DNA from: Paenibacillus ihbetae
GTDB lineage: Bacteria; Bacillota; Bacilli; Paenibacillales; Paenibacillaceae
Assembly: GCF_002741055.1 (NCBI RefSeq)
Contig: NZ_CP016809.1
Location: 5,496,501-5,560,500 of the forward strand
Direction: 5' to 3'
Length of the DNA: 64,000 nt
Within the stretch, counting starts at the first letter, position 1. Each line of letters starts with the position of its first letter. Below are positions 7,633 through 18,326 of this stretch, in pieces. Both the position numbers and the translations under genes were made by a program. The notes under the pieces are model-generated. The model was not told the origin of the DNA, ran no database searches, and worked only from the letters and a program-made list of their open reading frames with translations.

Positions 7633-9879
7633 CTAATTCCGGATCCAATGGGTTTTCCGGTAATCGCCGGGCGGCTGGCCGGTTAATTTTTTGAACATGC
7701 GGATAAAGGATGTGACATTACGATACCCGATTTGCGCGCCAACTTCCTGGACCGGCATATTTGTCGTTACGAGAAGCTCCTTCGCTTTCCGGATGCGGAT
7801 CGCATGTAGATGATCGCTGAAGTTGCTGCCGGTTTTTTCTTTAATATAGCCGGACAGATACGTCGGCGACATGTTGAGCTTATCCGCCAATAGCTCCAGT
7901 GATATTTCCTCGGAAATATGGTTTTCCATAAACTGGGCAATAAACTGAATGATATCGTAATTTTCTTCGCGTTTTCGTCGGATCGCTTCAGCTGCACGGG
8001 CAAGCTCGCTCAGCAGCGCTTGCTGATAGTGTTCGGGTGTGACGCAGTGCGCAAGCGGCTGGTGATCGGATTGAAGCGGACTTGATTCGATGTTCAGCAA
8101 ATCCATCGTTTTTCGGATACGACTGAGAACGGCATGGGCGAATTGATGCAGCTGATCCGCTGTCGCGCCCCGGCGGTGAAGCGAATCGAATGCCCGATCA
8201 AGGAGCTCCTGGCAGCTGCTTTCGTTGCCCGCCTGCAGGTTTACGTAAAATTCATGCTCCTGCTCAGCCGTAAAACCGCTCACTTCTTCCCGCAGGGCCT
8301 TTTCCCATATAATCTGGGTTTCTTCCAACGGCATCGCTTGAAGCAGGAGCGACATGGCTTCGGCGTAGGCCTGATCGAAGTGCGAGGTGTGCTGGAACAC
8401 GGACGACACGGCTATCGTGATCAGATAAGTGCCTTGGTCGTGATCGAAAATCCGCTTCAATTCGTTCAGGCAGGCAAGCAGACGCTCCGACCTCTCTTGC
8501 GTATATACGATCGACAGGATCTCCCTGCTGTCCATTTGGAGCGTATGGGATAACGGGAAGGCCTCCTGCACCTGCAGACTGATTATCTCTTTGATTTTGC
8601 CGGTGGCCTTGGTCAGCATATCCTCGAGCCGTTCCGAGGGAGTATGCCTGTACCTTAGCTGGAATACGACGATCATAAAGGCGCCCTCGCTTACCGGCAG
8701 CTCCGCTGCGGCGGCTTCGTCGATGTTGATGTTTTTGAAGCGAGCCATATAATGATAGCTTGTCAGGAGCGGCTTGACTTGGTCCATCCATGCCTTGATT
8801 TCCTTGCGCTCATGATGCAATCCCTGCAGGTGGCTGGCGATCGCGTTGAATTCGGAAATGGTGCCCTCGTATAGATGCTGTTCGGTTTTGCCAAGGCCTG
8901 TGATCATCCGCTTTAAAGGCTGATTAATGTTGCGGGTAAAGAACCAGGATGCCACCGTTCCGATCAGCAGCGTCGCGGCAAACAGGAGCACCGCGATCCA
9001 ATTCATGCGGCTGATGCTGCGGTTCAGCTCATTATGGGGAATGATGGATACGTATGTAAGACCCGAGCGGTCCCCTTTTTCAAAAAAATAGTACGTTCCC
9101 TTGTCCTTAATCCATTCGGATTTTCCATTCCATGCAGGCAGCTGGCCATCCTTAGCGGAAGGATCCGATTGAAACAATGGCGTCCCGTCCTGATCAAGCA
9201 GCAGTAAACGGGAGCCGGCCATGCCTTTATAGGATTCATACCAGCTCTTCATATTGACGAATGCGATGATTTCCCACGGGCTTCCAGGGACATGGCTGAC
9301 CAGCGGGAGAAGTTCCACCTCGCTGCTTTTGGGTTCAATGGTGAAGCTGCTGCTCGGAAGGGCCTGCAGGAAAGCGCCGGACCTGTCTGCCTCCTTCAAC
9401 CAAAACTCGTACGGATACGCTTCGCTGACGTAATAATGCCTAAACATTCGGTCATCATCTACCATCCCGTCGAGTTCCAGCAGAAAGGAGTGGCTTCGGT
9501 AATAGATCATCACGTTTTGCAAATGGTAAAACGGCTGCGTCACCAGCGTGCGGATTTGATCCATCACCAAGTCCACCTGCAGGTAATCGATCGCTTGCTT
9601 GCCGCCTTTGTCGGCTTGCCGGCTAATATTTCCTACGAATTCATCGTGCTGAAGGCTGAGGAGCAGGCTCTTCCAAGTCGTATACTGCTTCTCGAAGCTG
9701 TCCACGGTATTCCGGATCAGCGTTAAATTGTATTTTACGATCTCGTTGTGGACATTCCGCGTATAAAACGTCATTGACCAGATGTTGTAGGAGGAAAGCA
9801 GGCTGATGACGATCAGAAAATAAACGAGCATTTTGAAGAATAGAGAATGGACCGAAAAACGGGACGTCAACCACTGCAT
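7633..9879 (-). CDS. Membrane-anchored sensor/AraC-family transcriptional regulator
   Basis: A 748-residue one-component regulator. A transmembrane segment near residues 14-34 (FKMLVYFLIVISLLSSY) and a second near 295-318 (AVLLFAATLLIGTVASWFF) bound an extracytoplasmic sensing region of Cache-like size. A cytoplasmic linker follows, and the last 105 residues form the AraC double helix-turn-helix (ISLELLADKLNMSPTYLSGY ... VGAQIGYRNVTSFIRMFKK). Such proteins sit next to LplABC-type sugar transporters in Paenibacillus and probably switch them on when an external ligand is sensed; this is inferred from the convergent position. The ATG at 9879 has the ribosome binding site AAGGAGA. Confidence 0.9.
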   Translation of the reverse strand: MQWLTSRFSVHSLFFKMLVYFLIVISLLSSYNIWSMTFYTRNVHNEIVKYNLTLIRNTVDSFEKQYTTWKSLLLSLQHDEFVGNISRQADKGGKQAIDYLQVDLVMDQIRTLVTQPFYHLQNVMIYYRSHSFLLELDGMVDDDRMFRHYYVSEAYPYEFWLKEADRSGAFLQALPSSSFTIEPKSSEVELLPLVSHVPGSPWEIIAFVNMKSWYESYKGMAGSRLLLLDQDGTPLFQSDPSAKDGQLPAWNGKSEWIKDKGTYYFFEKGDRSGLTYVSIIPHNELNRSISRMNWIAVLLFAATLLIGTVASWFFTRNINQPLKRMITGLGKTEQHLYEGTISEFNAIASHLQGLHHERKEIKAWMDQVKPLLTSYHYMARFKNINIDEAAAAELPVSEGAFMIVVFQLRYRHTPSERLEDMLTKATGKIKEIISLQVQEAFPLSHTLQMDSREILSIVYTQERSERLLACLNELKRIFDHDQGTYLITIAVSSVFQHTSHFDQAYAEAMSLLLQAMPLEETQIIWEKALREEVSGFTAEQEHEFYVNLQAGNESSCQELLDRAFDSLHRRGATADQLHQFAHAVLSRIRKTMDLLNIESSPLQSDHQPLAHCVTPEHYQQALLSELARAAEAIRRKREENYDIIQFIAQFMENHISEEISLELLADKLNMSPTYLSGYIKEKTGSNFSDHLHAIRIRKAKELLVTTNMPVQEVGAQIGYRNVTSFIRMFKKLTGQPPGDYRKTHWIRN

Positions 9880-9916
9880 GCCGCAATCTCCTTTATGTTT
9901 GAATCCGCTTACCTTC

Positions 9917-9946
9917 TATGTACCGTCATCCATTGTACAGGATCAA
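9917..9946 (-). promoter_or_regulatory. Possible promoter of the AraC-type regulator gene
   Basis: On the minus strand, TTGATC (9946-9941) and TACATA (9922-9917) are 18 bp apart, about 40 bp upstream of the start codon. The match to sigma-A boxes is moderate only. Confidence 0.3.
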
Positions 9947-9970
9947 CCATTCGGGATAAAGAGTTTTGAG

Positions 9971-10124
9971 CCAAAAGCAGCTCCAAGCTCAGAGCAGGTC
10001 CCGAAAAGGGACGTGTGCGCGTCAAAAGCAGCTCCAAGCTCAGAGCAAGTCCCTAAAAGGGCCGTGTGAGTGCCCAAAACAGCGCCAAGCCCGGAGCAGA
10101 CCCGAAAAGGAACGTGTGCGCGCC
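9971..10124 (+). repeat. Three tandem copies of a 51-bp repeat, each with a small hairpin
   Basis: Units start at about 9973, 10024 and 10076 (period 51, then 52). Units 1 and 2 agree at most positions; unit 3 is more diverged. Each contains a palindromic core such as GTCCC-GAAAA-GGGAC followed by CGTGTG. The period is a multiple of three, so a 17-residue peptide repeat (KAAPSSEQVPKR...) can be read through units 1 and 2, but there is no ribosome binding site and a stop follows, so coding is doubtful. The rest of the gap 9880-10379 has no gene I can support. Confidence 0.8.
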
Positions 10125-10326
10125 CAACGCCAATGAAAAGTTACCTCCAAAGCCGCCGAAAAGAGTCCTCCAAATCGTCCACCGAAAACGCCCAACCTCC
10201 CACTTATTCAACTTCAGACCCCAAACTGAGAGTTAGAAGGAGGAATCCCCTTGTACTGCTTATAATAGGTTAGTGAAATAATTCAAAGAATAGAGCGAAA
10301 TGGAAGCGATTCCCTTAGGGGATTAT

Positions 10327-10334
10327 GCTATAAT
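10327..10334 (+). promoter_or_regulatory. Extended -10 promoter element upstream of the small membrane peptide gene
   Basis: TGCTATAAT (10326-10334) is a perfect -10 box with the TG extension, 45 bp before the start codon at 10380. No good -35 box is visible 17 bp upstream, as is common for extended -10 promoters. Confidence 0.5.
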
Positions 10335-10379
10335 CCATATTTAGATGAGATTGGAAAAAATATTGAATAGGAGGTCATT

Positions 10380-10520
10380 ATGACTATATTGTGGGAGAAC
10401 ATTATCATTACATTGGTTGTGCTATTGTTGATTCTCGCTGTTATCGGATTTGTGATCGGATTTGTTGCTGTCAAAGTATTCAAAGCATTTTCAAAAAATA
10501 ACGGTTTGTTTAACCTTTAA
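10380..10520 (+). CDS. Small single-pass membrane protein, 46 residues, unknown function
   Basis: The frame ATG 10380 to TAA 10518-10520 encodes MTILWENIIITLVVLLLILA followed by VIGFVIGFVAVKVFKAFSKN and a short polar tail. A hydrophobic helix of about 25 residues covers positions 8-33 with a short lysine-containing end, so the N-terminus is probably outside. A strong ribosome binding site (ATAGGAGGTC) lies 7 bases upstream and an extended -10 promoter precedes it, which argues that it is expressed. No family was recognised. It stands alone between the 51-bp repeats and sucC; a small regulatory or stress membrane peptide is possible but not shown. Confidence 0.65.
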   Translation: MTILWENIIITLVVLLLILAVIGFVIGFVAVKVFKAFSKNNGLFNL

Positions 10521-10589
10521 TTTCCAATTATTCTCCAGGAGGAATCATACCTATATCAAATAGAGTGGAGAATCTGTGAACATTTTTAA

Positions 10590-10617
10590 GGTAAGCGTTT
10601 TAAAAACATGTTACAAT
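10590..10617 (+). promoter_or_regulatory. Probable sucCD promoter with overlapping cre-like site
   Basis: TG-T-TACAAT (10609-10617) is an extended -10 box about 100 bp before sucC. Just upstream, GGTAAGCGTTTTAA (10590-10603) matches the CcpA operator (cre) core with mismatches only at its outer positions. A CcpA site here would repress TCA-cycle expression on rich carbon sources; this is inference. Confidence 0.4.
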
Positions 10618-10720
10618 AGCTTGGGTTTACTATATAAAAGGTTGACAGGGGCAGCGGCGTCATTGAAGCGCTCCCATGCAGCCCGCCTTGTTCCAGTCAT
10701 GTTGATAGGAGGATTCGAGA

Positions 10721-11881
10721 ATGAATATCCATGAATATCAAGGAAAACAAGTACTGAAGCAATATGGAGTTGCTGTTCCGAACGGCAAGGTTGCGTTTAC
10801 GGTGGATGAAGCAGTTGAAGCTGCCAAATCCCTGGGAAGTCCCGTAACCGTTGTAAAGGCACAGATCCACGCAGGCGGCCGCGGTAAAGCCGGCGGCGTC
10901 AAGGTGGCCAAGAGCCTTGAAGAGGTTCGCGCCTATGCTGAAGAAATTCTGGGCAAAGTGCTGGTGACTCACCAGACCGGTCCGGAAGGCAAGGAAGTCA
11001 AACGTCTCCTTATTGAAGAAGGCTGCGATATTCGCAAAGAGTATTACATCGGTGTCGTTGTAGACCGCGCTACAGGGCGTGTCGTCATGATGGCATCCGA
11101 AGAAGGCGGTACGGAAATCGAAGAGGTTGCAGCAGCAACACCTGAGAAAATTTTCAAGGAAGTCATCGATCCGGCTGTCGGACTTCAAACGTTCCAAGCC
11201 CGGAAGCTGGCGTATTCCATTAATATTCCGAACGAGCTGGTCGGCAAAGCCGTCCAATTTATGCTTGCCTTGTACAAGGCGTTCGTGGAGAAGGACTGCT
11301 CGATCGCCGAGATTAATCCGCTGGTCGTAACGGGCGACGGCAACGTCATGGCCCTTGACGCCAAGCTGAACTTCGACTCCAATGCCCTGTTCCGTCACAA
11401 GGACATTGTCGAGCTTCGCGACCTGGACGAAGAAGACGAGAAAGAAATCGAAGCATCGAAGTACGATTTGAGTTACATAGCTCTGGATGGCAACATCGGC
11501 TGCATGGTTAACGGTGCCGGACTTGCGATGGCTACGATGGACATCATCAAATACTATGGCGGCGATCCTGCCAACTTCCTTGACGTTGGGGGCGGCGCGA
11601 CGACCGAGAAGGTTACGGAAGCCTTCAAGATCATTTTGTCCGATCCACAAGTTAAGGGGATCTTCGTCAACATTTTCGGCGGCATCATGCGCTGCGACGT
11701 GATCGCCACCGGTGTTGTTGAAGCGGCGAAGCAGCTGGGCTTGACCCGTCCGCTTGTTGTACGCTTGGAAGGCACGAATGTGGACCTCGGCAAGCAGATT
11801 TTGGCCGAGTCCGGTCTTAACATCGTACCAGCTGATTCCATGGCCGACGGAGCACAGAAGATCGTCTCCCTCGTTCAGTAA
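10721..11881 (+). CDS. sucC: Succinate-CoA ligase (ADP-forming) beta subunit
   Basis: A 386-residue ATP-grasp protein matching the usual SucC length. It shows the nucleotide-binding loop [16 protein letters not shown] near residues 47-62 and the conserved glycine-rich stretches [18 protein letters not shown] and [11 protein letters not shown] in the C-terminal ligase domain. With SucD it converts succinyl-CoA, ADP and phosphate to succinate, CoA and ATP in the TCA cycle, in the cytoplasm. The ATG follows GATAGGAGG. It is the first gene of sucCD, 100 bp before sucD, and dprA follows as in B. subtilis. Confidence 0.97.
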   Translation: MNIHEYQGKQVLKQYGVAVPNGKVAFTVDEAVEAAKSLGSPVTVVKAQIHAGGRGKAGGVKVAKSLEEVRAYAEEILGKVLVTHQTGPEGKEVKRLLIEEGCDIRKEYYIGVVVDRATGRVVMMASEEGGTEIEEVAAATPEKIFKEVIDPAVGLQTFQARKLAYSINIPNELVGKAVQFMLALYKAFVEKDCSIAEINPLVVTGDGNVMALDAKLNFDSNALFRHKDIVELRDLDEEDEKEIEASKYDLSYIALDGNIGCMVNGAGLAMATMDIIKYYGGDPANFLDVGGGATTEKVTEAFKIILSDPQVKGIFVNIFGGIMRCDVIATGVVEAAKQLGLTRPLVVRLEGTNVDLGKQILAESGLNIVPADSMADGAQKIVSLVQ

Positions 11882-11981
11882 GAGTTCATTCCTGAAGAGG
11901 CATGGCACTTAAGGACGCTTCGCGCGTCCAGCCGTGCGGTTGCTTTCATTTTCAAATATCAATAGGGGATGTGAATCAATC

Positions 11982-12911
11982 GTGAGTATTTTGATCGATA
12001 AAAATACAAAAGTTATCACACAAGGGATTACAGGTAAAACGGCTCTGTTCCATGCGAAGGGCGCCCTTGATTACGGTACGCAAATGGTCGGCGGCACCTC
12101 GCCGGGCAAAGGCGGCACGGAAGTGGAAATTACGCTGGAGAACGGCAATACCGTGAAGCTTCCGGTCTTCAACACCGTTGAGGAAGCGAAAGCGAAGACC
12201 GGCGCAACCGCAAGCGTAATCTATGTTCCGCCTGCATTTGCAGCCGATTCGATCATGGAAGCCGTCGATGCCGAGATGGAGCTTGTCATTTGCATCACGG
12301 AAGGCATTCCGGTGCTGGATATGGTGAAGGTTGCACGTTATATGGAAGGCAAGAAAACCCGCCTGATCGGGCCGAACTGTCCGGGTGTCATTACGTCGGG
12401 CGAATGCAAGATCGGAATTATGCCGGGTTATATCCATACGCCGGGCCATGTCGGCGTCGTATCGCGAAGCGGAACGCTGACCTATGAGGCGGTTCATCAG
12501 CTGACGGCACGCGGCATCGGACAATCGTCTGCCGTGGGAATCGGCGGAGACCCTGTTAAAGGCACCGAGTTTATCGATGTCTTGAAGCTGTTCAATGAAG
12601 ATCCGAACACGAAAGCCGTTATTATGATCGGCGAAATCGGCGGTACGGCCGAGGAAGAAGCTGCCGAGTGGATCAAAGCCAACATGACCAAGCCGGTTGT
12701 CGGCTTCATTGGCGGAGCAACTGCGCCTCCAGGCAAACGCATGGGCCATGCCGGCGCGATCATTTCCGGTGGCAAAGGGACAGCGAAGGAGAAGATTGCT
12801 GTACTCGAGGCTTGCGGTATTAAAGTCGCTCCGACACCGGCCGAAATGGGATCGACGCTAGTCAGCGTGCTTGAGGAGAAGGGCTTGCTTGAGGCTTGCA
12901 CTACTCATTAA
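11982..12911 (+). CDS. sucD: Succinate-CoA ligase alpha subunit
   Basis: A 309-residue protein with an N-terminal CoA-binding Rossmann domain ([20 protein letters not shown]) and the catalytic phosphohistidine H256 in [12 protein letters not shown]. The SRSGTLTYE stretch at 161-169 is also a family signature. The GTG at 11982 is chosen because the protein then aligns with the start of B. subtilis SucD (MSVFINKD...). The nearest purine-rich site, AGGGGATGTG, lies a little far upstream. It forms the heterotetramer with SucC. A rho-independent terminator follows 60 bp downstream. Confidence 0.96.
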   Translation: MSILIDKNTKVITQGITGKTALFHAKGALDYGTQMVGGTSPGKGGTEVEITLENGNTVKLPVFNTVEEAKAKTGATASVIYVPPAFAADSIMEAVDAEMELVICITEGIPVLDMVKVARYMEGKKTRLIGPNCPGVITSGECKIGIMPGYIHTPGHVGVVSRSGTLTYEAVHQLTARGIGQSSAVGIGGDPVKGTEFIDVLKLFNEDPNTKAVIMIGEIGGTAEEEAAEWIKANMTKPVVGFIGGATAPPGKRMGHAGAIISGGKGTAKEKIAVLEACGIKVAPTPAEMGSTLVSVLEEKGLLEACTTH

Positions 12912-12972
12912 TCGTATGAACGCGAGGCAGCTTTTTGCCTAATTGCGCAACCCAATATATTAAAAAATAGGT

Positions 12973-13019
12973 AAGCAACCTTTTATTTCCTGATTTCAGG
13001 AGATGAAGGGTTGCTTTTT
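12973..13019 (+). terminator. Intrinsic terminator of sucCD
   Basis: AAGCAACC (12973-12980) pairs with GGGTTGCTT (13008-13016), with an inner perfect stem TCCTG-ATTT-CAGGA, and is followed by TTTTTCTGTTTATTTT. It lies just before the dprA ribosome binding site. Confidence 0.8.
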
Positions 13020-13046
13020 CTGTTTATTTTGAAGGAGGCGACCGGA

Positions 13047-14222
13047 ATGAAGCTGGAAAGCGTGCTGCTGGCCACATTGCATGAAAGTGAAGGCATCGGG
13101 TGGAGATCGATTCACCGGATATTGCTGAACGGCCCGCTGCATGAAGGCATGATTTCTTATGGCGTGAATGACTGGAGAGACCATGGATTGTCTGTCGAGC
13201 AGGCGAATAAATTGTCGAAACAGTTTCCGTCGAGCGTCGAACAATTGCTGGAGCGGATGTCAAATGCTGCGGTCGCTGCGGCCGGACATTCCCAAGGGGA
13301 TGTATGGAAGTTGACAAACCGCTCCAAAATACGTATTATTACAGCCCTCGATGATCAATATCCCGAGCTGTTGAAATCAATGTCCGAGCCGCCTTGGGTA
13401 TTATATTCGATCGGCCGAGCGGAGCTATTGGACCAGCCCGGCGTTGCCATGGTCGGGACCCGGATGCCGACGGCTTATGGCCGCAAGATGGCCGGCGTCC
13501 TGGCCGAGGCGCTCACGGGGCACGGGCTCGCAGTCGTAAGCGGATTGGCCAGAGGAATTGACAGCGCTGCGCACGAGGCGGCTTTAGCAAGCAGAGGAGC
13601 CACGATTGCGGTTCTCGGTGCGGGGATTGATATCATCTATCCAGCAGAGCACCGGTCCTTGTATGAGCGGATCGCCGAATCGGGATTGATTGTTTCCGAA
13701 TATCCGCCGGGTACGAAAGCCCATCCGGGATTTTTTCCAAGGAGAAACCGAATTATTGCGGGGCTGTGTCTCGGAACCGTTGTCGTGGAGGCGGATGCGC
13801 GCAGCGGATCGCTGATAACAGCGGATTACGCGCTCGAGGCAGGGAGGGATGTCTTCGCGGTTCCCGGACAAGTGACTTCTCCCAAGAGCCGGGGAACGCT
13901 TGCCCTCATTAAACAGGGGGCCAAGATGGTGACGGACGCCCAGGATATTATCGAAGAATATGATTCCTGGTTGCCAAACAGGGCTTCCAATACATACAAT
14001 AAGGAGCGGCAGGCCCCTCATTCGAGCCTCCCCGGCATGGATTCCGGGTTGACAAACGATGAACAGCACGTTTACCATATGCTCGAACAGGGACCCGGGT
14101 CGCTTGACGAGTTGTTGGAGGGGACCCAGTGGGATTTTGGACATTTGCATTCAGTTCTGTTATCTTTAATCATAAAAAAGCAGATAACCCAATTACCCGG
14201 TGCTATATATAAGATCATATAA
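13047..14222 (+). CDS. dprA: DNA-processing protein DprA (Smf)
   Basis: A 391-residue protein with an N-terminal helical SAM-like region, a central extended Rossmann fold ([48 protein letters not shown]) and a C-terminal winged-helix-like domain. DprA binds incoming single-stranded DNA and loads RecA during natural transformation. The ATG at 13047 follows AAGGAGG at good distance; the reading frame is open further upstream but that part overlaps the sucCD terminator. Its TAA overlaps the upstream end of the topA frame. Together with comM at 2122 it gives two transformation-linked genes in the window. Confidence 0.95.
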   Translation: MKLESVLLATLHESEGIGWRSIHRILLNGPLHEGMISYGVNDWRDHGLSVEQANKLSKQFPSSVEQLLERMSNAAVAAAGHSQGDVWKLTNRSKIRIITALDDQYPELLKSMSEPPWVLYSIGRAELLDQPGVAMVGTRMPTAYGRKMAGVLAEALTGHGLAVVSGLARGIDSAAHEAALASRGATIAVLGAGIDIIYPAEHRSLYERIAESGLIVSEYPPGTKAHPGFFPRRNRIIAGLCLGTVVVEADARSGSLITADYALEAGRDVFAVPGQVTSPKSRGTLALIKQGAKMVTDAQDIIEEYDSWLPNRASNTYNKERQAPHSSLPGMDSGLTNDEQHVYHMLEQGPGSLDELLEGTQWDFGHLHSVLLSLIIKKQITQLPGAIYKII

Positions 14223-14257
14223 TGGGAAAGTTGAATGTTGGAGAGGAGGATGAACCT

Positions 14258-16357
14258 GTGGCGGATTCACTCGTCATCGTAGAATCGCCTGCCAAGGCGA
14301 AGACGATTGGCAAATATCTCGGCAGTAAATATATCGTGAAGGCTTCGATGGGTCATGTGCGCGATTTGCCGAAAAGCCAGATCGGGGTTGAGGTGGAGAA
14401 CGACTTCAATCCGAAATACATTACGATCCGCGGAAAAGGTTCTGTCTTAAAGGAACTGAAGGATGCTAGCAAAAAGGTAAAGAAAGTATACCTCGCAGCT
14501 GACCCCGATCGCGAAGGGGAAGCCATCGCATGGCATCTTGCCCATGCCTTGGAGCTGGATGAATCTCAAAGCCTGCGGGTCGTATTTAACGAAATTACGA
14601 AAACGGCCGTCAAGGATGCTTTCAAGACGCCGCGCAAAATTAATATGGATCTCGTCAACGCCCAGCAGGCCAGACGGATTCTTGACCGTCTGGTGGGCTA
14701 CAAGATCAGCCCTCTTTTATGGAAGAAAGTCAAAAAAGGGCTGTCGGCCGGGCGCGTTCAGTCCGTTGCTGTCAAGATTATTCTGGATCGCGAGAACGAA
14801 ATCAGCGCGTTCGTGCCGGAAGAATATTGGACAATTACGGCCAAGCTGGCCGTGAAGGGCTCTTCGTTCGAGGCGAAGTTTACGCAGCTGAACGGGGAGA
14901 AGAAGGAGCTGTCCAGCCAGCAGGACGTGAATGAGGTGCTTGCGGCGATTGCGGATGCCTCTTTTACGGTCGGCGAAGTCAAGGAGCGCGAGCGCCAGCG
15001 TCACCCGTCGCCGCCGTTCACGACAAGCTCATTGCAGCAGGAAGCGGCGCGCAAGCTCGGTTTCCGGGCCGCCAAGACGATGTCGGTCGCCCAGCAGCTG
15101 TATGAGGGTGTGGAGCTTGGCAAGGAAGGCACAGTCGGTTTGATTACGTACATGCGTACCGACTCCACCCGGATATCCGGTACCGCGCAAGACGAGGCGA
15201 AGGAGTACATTACGGAGAAGTACGGAGAGCCGTTCGTACCCGAAAGCCCTAGGCAGTATTCAAAGAAAGCGGCAAATGCGCAGGATGCGCACGAAGCGAT
15301 CCGGCCAACGTCCGTCCTTCGGGATCCGGAATCGGTAAAGCCGTACATGAGCCGTGATCAGCTCCGCTTGTATAAATTGATCTGGGAACGCTTTGTCGCA
15401 AGTCAGATGGCCTCTGCTGTACTGGATACGCTTTCTGTGGATATTTCGGCAGGTACTGCCGTTTTTCGGGCTACCGGATCCAAGGTGCGCTTCCCCGGCT
15501 TTATGAAGGTCTATGTCGAGGGCAACGACGACGGAACGACCGAAGAGGATAAATACCTTCCGGAGCTGCATACGGGCGACAAGCTCGAGAAGCAGGATAT
15601 CGAGCCGAAGCAGCACTTCACTCAGCCGCCTCCGCGTTATACCGAGGCACGGCTTGTAAGGACGCTGGAGGAGCTTGGAATCGGACGGCCGAGTACTTAC
15701 GCGCCTACGCTTGAAACGATCCAGAAGCGCGGCTACGTTGCCATTGAGGATAAGAAATTTGTCCCGACGGAGCTGGGCGAGCTTGTCATTGAGCAGATGG
15801 AGCAATTTTTCCCCGAGATACTGAATGTGGAATTCACCGCAAACATGGAAGAGGATTTGGACCATGTCGAGGAAGGCTCCGAGGATTGGGTCAAGGTGCT
15901 GTCGGAATTTTACAAATCGTTTGAAAAGCGGCTTGAGGTCGCTGAGGAAGAGATGAAGGAAATCGAGATTGAAGACGAGGTTTCCGACGAGATTTGCGAG
16001 AAATGCGGCAAGCCGTTGGTGTATAAGCTCGGCCGATTCGGGAAGTTTTTGGCGTGCTCCGGTTTTCCGGATTGCCGGAACACGAAGCCGATCGTGAAAG
16101 ACATCGGCGTAACTTGTCCGAAGTGCAAGGAAGGCCATGTCGTGGAACGACGGAGCAAGAAGGGGCGGATATTCTTCGGATGCGACCGCTATCCGGAGTG
16201 CGATTTCGTATCTTGGGATAAACCTTCGCCCAAGCCGTGCCCGAATTGCAGCAGCTTAATGGTAGAGAAGAAGAGCAAGCAGGGGGTCAAGCTTCAATGC
16301 ACTTCCTGCGACTATTCCGAAATGGTTGAGGAACAGGACGAAGCAGCAGAGATGTAG
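14258..16357 (+). CDS. topA: DNA topoisomerase I (type IA)
   Basis: A 699-residue enzyme that relaxes negative supercoils by single-strand passage. The TOPRIM domain opens the protein ([18 protein letters not shown]), the active-site tyrosine is in [14 protein letters not shown], and three C-terminal four-cysteine zinc ribbons follow (CEKCGKP...CSGFPDC, CPKCKEG...CDRYPEC, CPNCSS...CTSC). I chose the GTG at 14258, with GGAGAGGAGG 7-8 bases upstream, which gives [15 protein letters not shown] like B. subtilis; an ATG at 14222 overlapping the dprA stop lacks a site. trmFO follows after 14 bp. Confidence 0.96.
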   Translation: MADSLVIVESPAKAKTIGKYLGSKYIVKASMGHVRDLPKSQIGVEVENDFNPKYITIRGKGSVLKELKDASKKVKKVYLAADPDREGEAIAWHLAHALELDESQSLRVVFNEITKTAVKDAFKTPRKINMDLVNAQQARRILDRLVGYKISPLLWKKVKKGLSAGRVQSVAVKIILDRENEISAFVPEEYWTITAKLAVKGSSFEAKFTQLNGEKKELSSQQDVNEVLAAIADASFTVGEVKERERQRHPSPPFTTSSLQQEAARKLGFRAAKTMSVAQQLYEGVELGKEGTVGLITYMRTDSTRISGTAQDEAKEYITEKYGEPFVPESPRQYSKKAANAQDAHEAIRPTSVLRDPESVKPYMSRDQLRLYKLIWERFVASQMASAVLDTLSVDISAGTAVFRATGSKVRFPGFMKVYVEGNDDGTTEEDKYLPELHTGDKLEKQDIEPKQHFTQPPPRYTEARLVRTLEELGIGRPSTYAPTLETIQKRGYVAIEDKKFVPTELGELVIEQMEQFFPEILNVEFTANMEEDLDHVEEGSEDWVKVLSEFYKSFEKRLEVAEEEMKEIEIEDEVSDEICEKCGKPLVYKLGRFGKFLACSGFPDCRNTKPIVKDIGVTCPKCKEGHVVERRSKKGRIFFGCDRYPECDFVSWDKPSPKPCPNCSSLMVEKKSKQGVKLQCTSCDYSEMVEEQDEAAEM

Positions 16358-16371
16358 GCATACAGGGGGTA

Positions 16372-17706
16372 ATGACGTTGACAGACACACAGAGAGTAAC
16401 GGTGATCGGCGCGGGCCTGGCCGGCAGTGAAGCGGCTTGGCAGATCGCAAGCCGCGGGATTCCCGTTACCTTATACGAAATGCGGCCGGTCGTGAAGACG
16501 CCGGCCCATCATACAGACAAGTTCGCAGAGCTGGTCTGCAGCAACTCGCTCCGTGCAAATACGTTGACCAATGCAGTCGGCGTATTGAAGGAAGAGATGC
16601 GCATGCTGAACTCGCTCGTAATCGGCTCGGCGGACCGCAACGCCGTGCCGGCGGGCGGAGCGCTTGCGGTGGATCGTGACGGGTTCTCCGGTGAAATCAC
16701 GGAGACGCTCCATCAGCATCCGTTAATTGAGGTTGTAAATGAAGAAATTCAGCATATACCTGAAGAAGGGATCGTCGTCATTGCGACAGGACCTTTGACC
16801 TCTCCCGCATTGTCGGCTCAAATCCGCGAGCTGATGGGCGAAGACTACTTCTACTTCTATGATGCGGCTGCACCGATCGTAGAGAAGGACTCCATTGATA
16901 TGAGCAAGGTATATCTTGCTTCCCGATATGACAAAGGCGAGGCCGCCTATCTGAATTGCCCGATGACGGAAGAGGAATTCGATGCTTTCTACGATGCGCT
17001 GGTCAACGCCGAAGTTGCCCAGCTCAAGGAGTTTGAGAAGGAAATTTATTTCGAGGGCTGCATGCCGATCGAAGTGATGATGAAGCGGGGCAAGCAAACC
17101 GCTCTGTTCGGCCCGATGAAGCCGGTCGGACTGGTGAACCCGCATACCGGCAAGCTTCCATACGCCGTCGTTCAGCTGCGTCAGGACAATGCTGCCGGTA
17201 CGCTGTACAATCTGGTAGGCTTCCAGACCCATCTGAAATGGGGAGAGCAGAAGCGCATTATCTCGATGATTCCGGGGCTGGAGAATGCCGAGATCGTACG
17301 GTATGGCGTTATGCACCGCAATACATTCGTCAATTCGCCGAAGCTGCTTCAGCAAACCTATCAAGTGAAGACGCGTCCGAATTTGTACCTCGCCGGGCAG
17401 ATGACGGGTGTCGAAGGCTACGTTGAGTCCGCCGCCTCCGGCTTGATTGCAGGCATCAATGCGGCAAGAGCAGCACTTGGACAAGAAGGGATCGTATTCC
17501 CGCAGGAATCGACGATCGGCAGCATGGCTTATTACATTACGCATGCCGATCCGGATAATTTCCAGCCGATGAACGCGAATTTCGGACTGCTGCCGAAGCT
17601 GGAGACCCGGATCCGGAATAAGAAAGAGAAGAATGAAGCTTTGGCTAATCGCGCTCTGGATCATATTCGCGAGTTCATCAATGACAACCAACTGAATACG
17701 CTGTAA
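16372..17706 (+). CDS. trmFO: Methylenetetrahydrofolate-tRNA-(uracil-5-)-methyltransferase TrmFO
   Basis: A 444-residue FAD- and folate-dependent enzyme that makes m5U54 in the T-loop of tRNAs. The FAD-binding motif GAGLAG lies at residues 13-18, the [15 protein letters not shown] stretch carries the conserved cysteine C56, and [18 protein letters not shown] is the C-terminal FAD signature. The ATG at 16372 lies very close to GGGGGT; a TTG at 16378 would have better spacing and gives an almost identical protein. In B. subtilis codV (xerC) follows; here hslV follows directly, 28 bp on. Confidence 0.96.
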   Translation: MTLTDTQRVTVIGAGLAGSEAAWQIASRGIPVTLYEMRPVVKTPAHHTDKFAELVCSNSLRANTLTNAVGVLKEEMRMLNSLVIGSADRNAVPAGGALAVDRDGFSGEITETLHQHPLIEVVNEEIQHIPEEGIVVIATGPLTSPALSAQIRELMGEDYFYFYDAAAPIVEKDSIDMSKVYLASRYDKGEAAYLNCPMTEEEFDAFYDALVNAEVAQLKEFEKEIYFEGCMPIEVMMKRGKQTALFGPMKPVGLVNPHTGKLPYAVVQLRQDNAAGTLYNLVGFQTHLKWGEQKRIISMIPGLENAEIVRYGVMHRNTFVNSPKLLQQTYQVKTRPNLYLAGQMTGVEGYVESAASGLIAGINAARAALGQEGIVFPQESTIGSMAYYITHADPDNFQPMNANFGLLPKLETRIRNKKEKNEALANRALDHIREFINDNQLNTL

Positions 17707-17734
17707 CTTTTAAAAATAAGGGAGGTCCGCCATC

Positions 17735-18277
<543 letters not shown>

Positions 18278-18326
18278 TGATGCTTTACGGCAGCGTATAG
18301 CCATATCAGGGCGGGAGGTATTCACG

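Noticed and set aside
9833..10273. Two frames of 78 and 67 codons through the 51-bp repeats
   Set aside because: The first starts inside the AraC-type regulator gene on the other strand; neither has a ribosome binding site. The repeat is better described at DNA level.
10697..11908. 403-codon minus-strand frame opposite sucC
   Set aside because: Codon-pattern shadow of sucC; no family match, while the plus strand encodes a textbook SucC.
12973..13046. Upstream extension of dprA to 13011
   Set aside because: That part is the sucCD terminator; the ATG at 13047 has the ribosome binding site.
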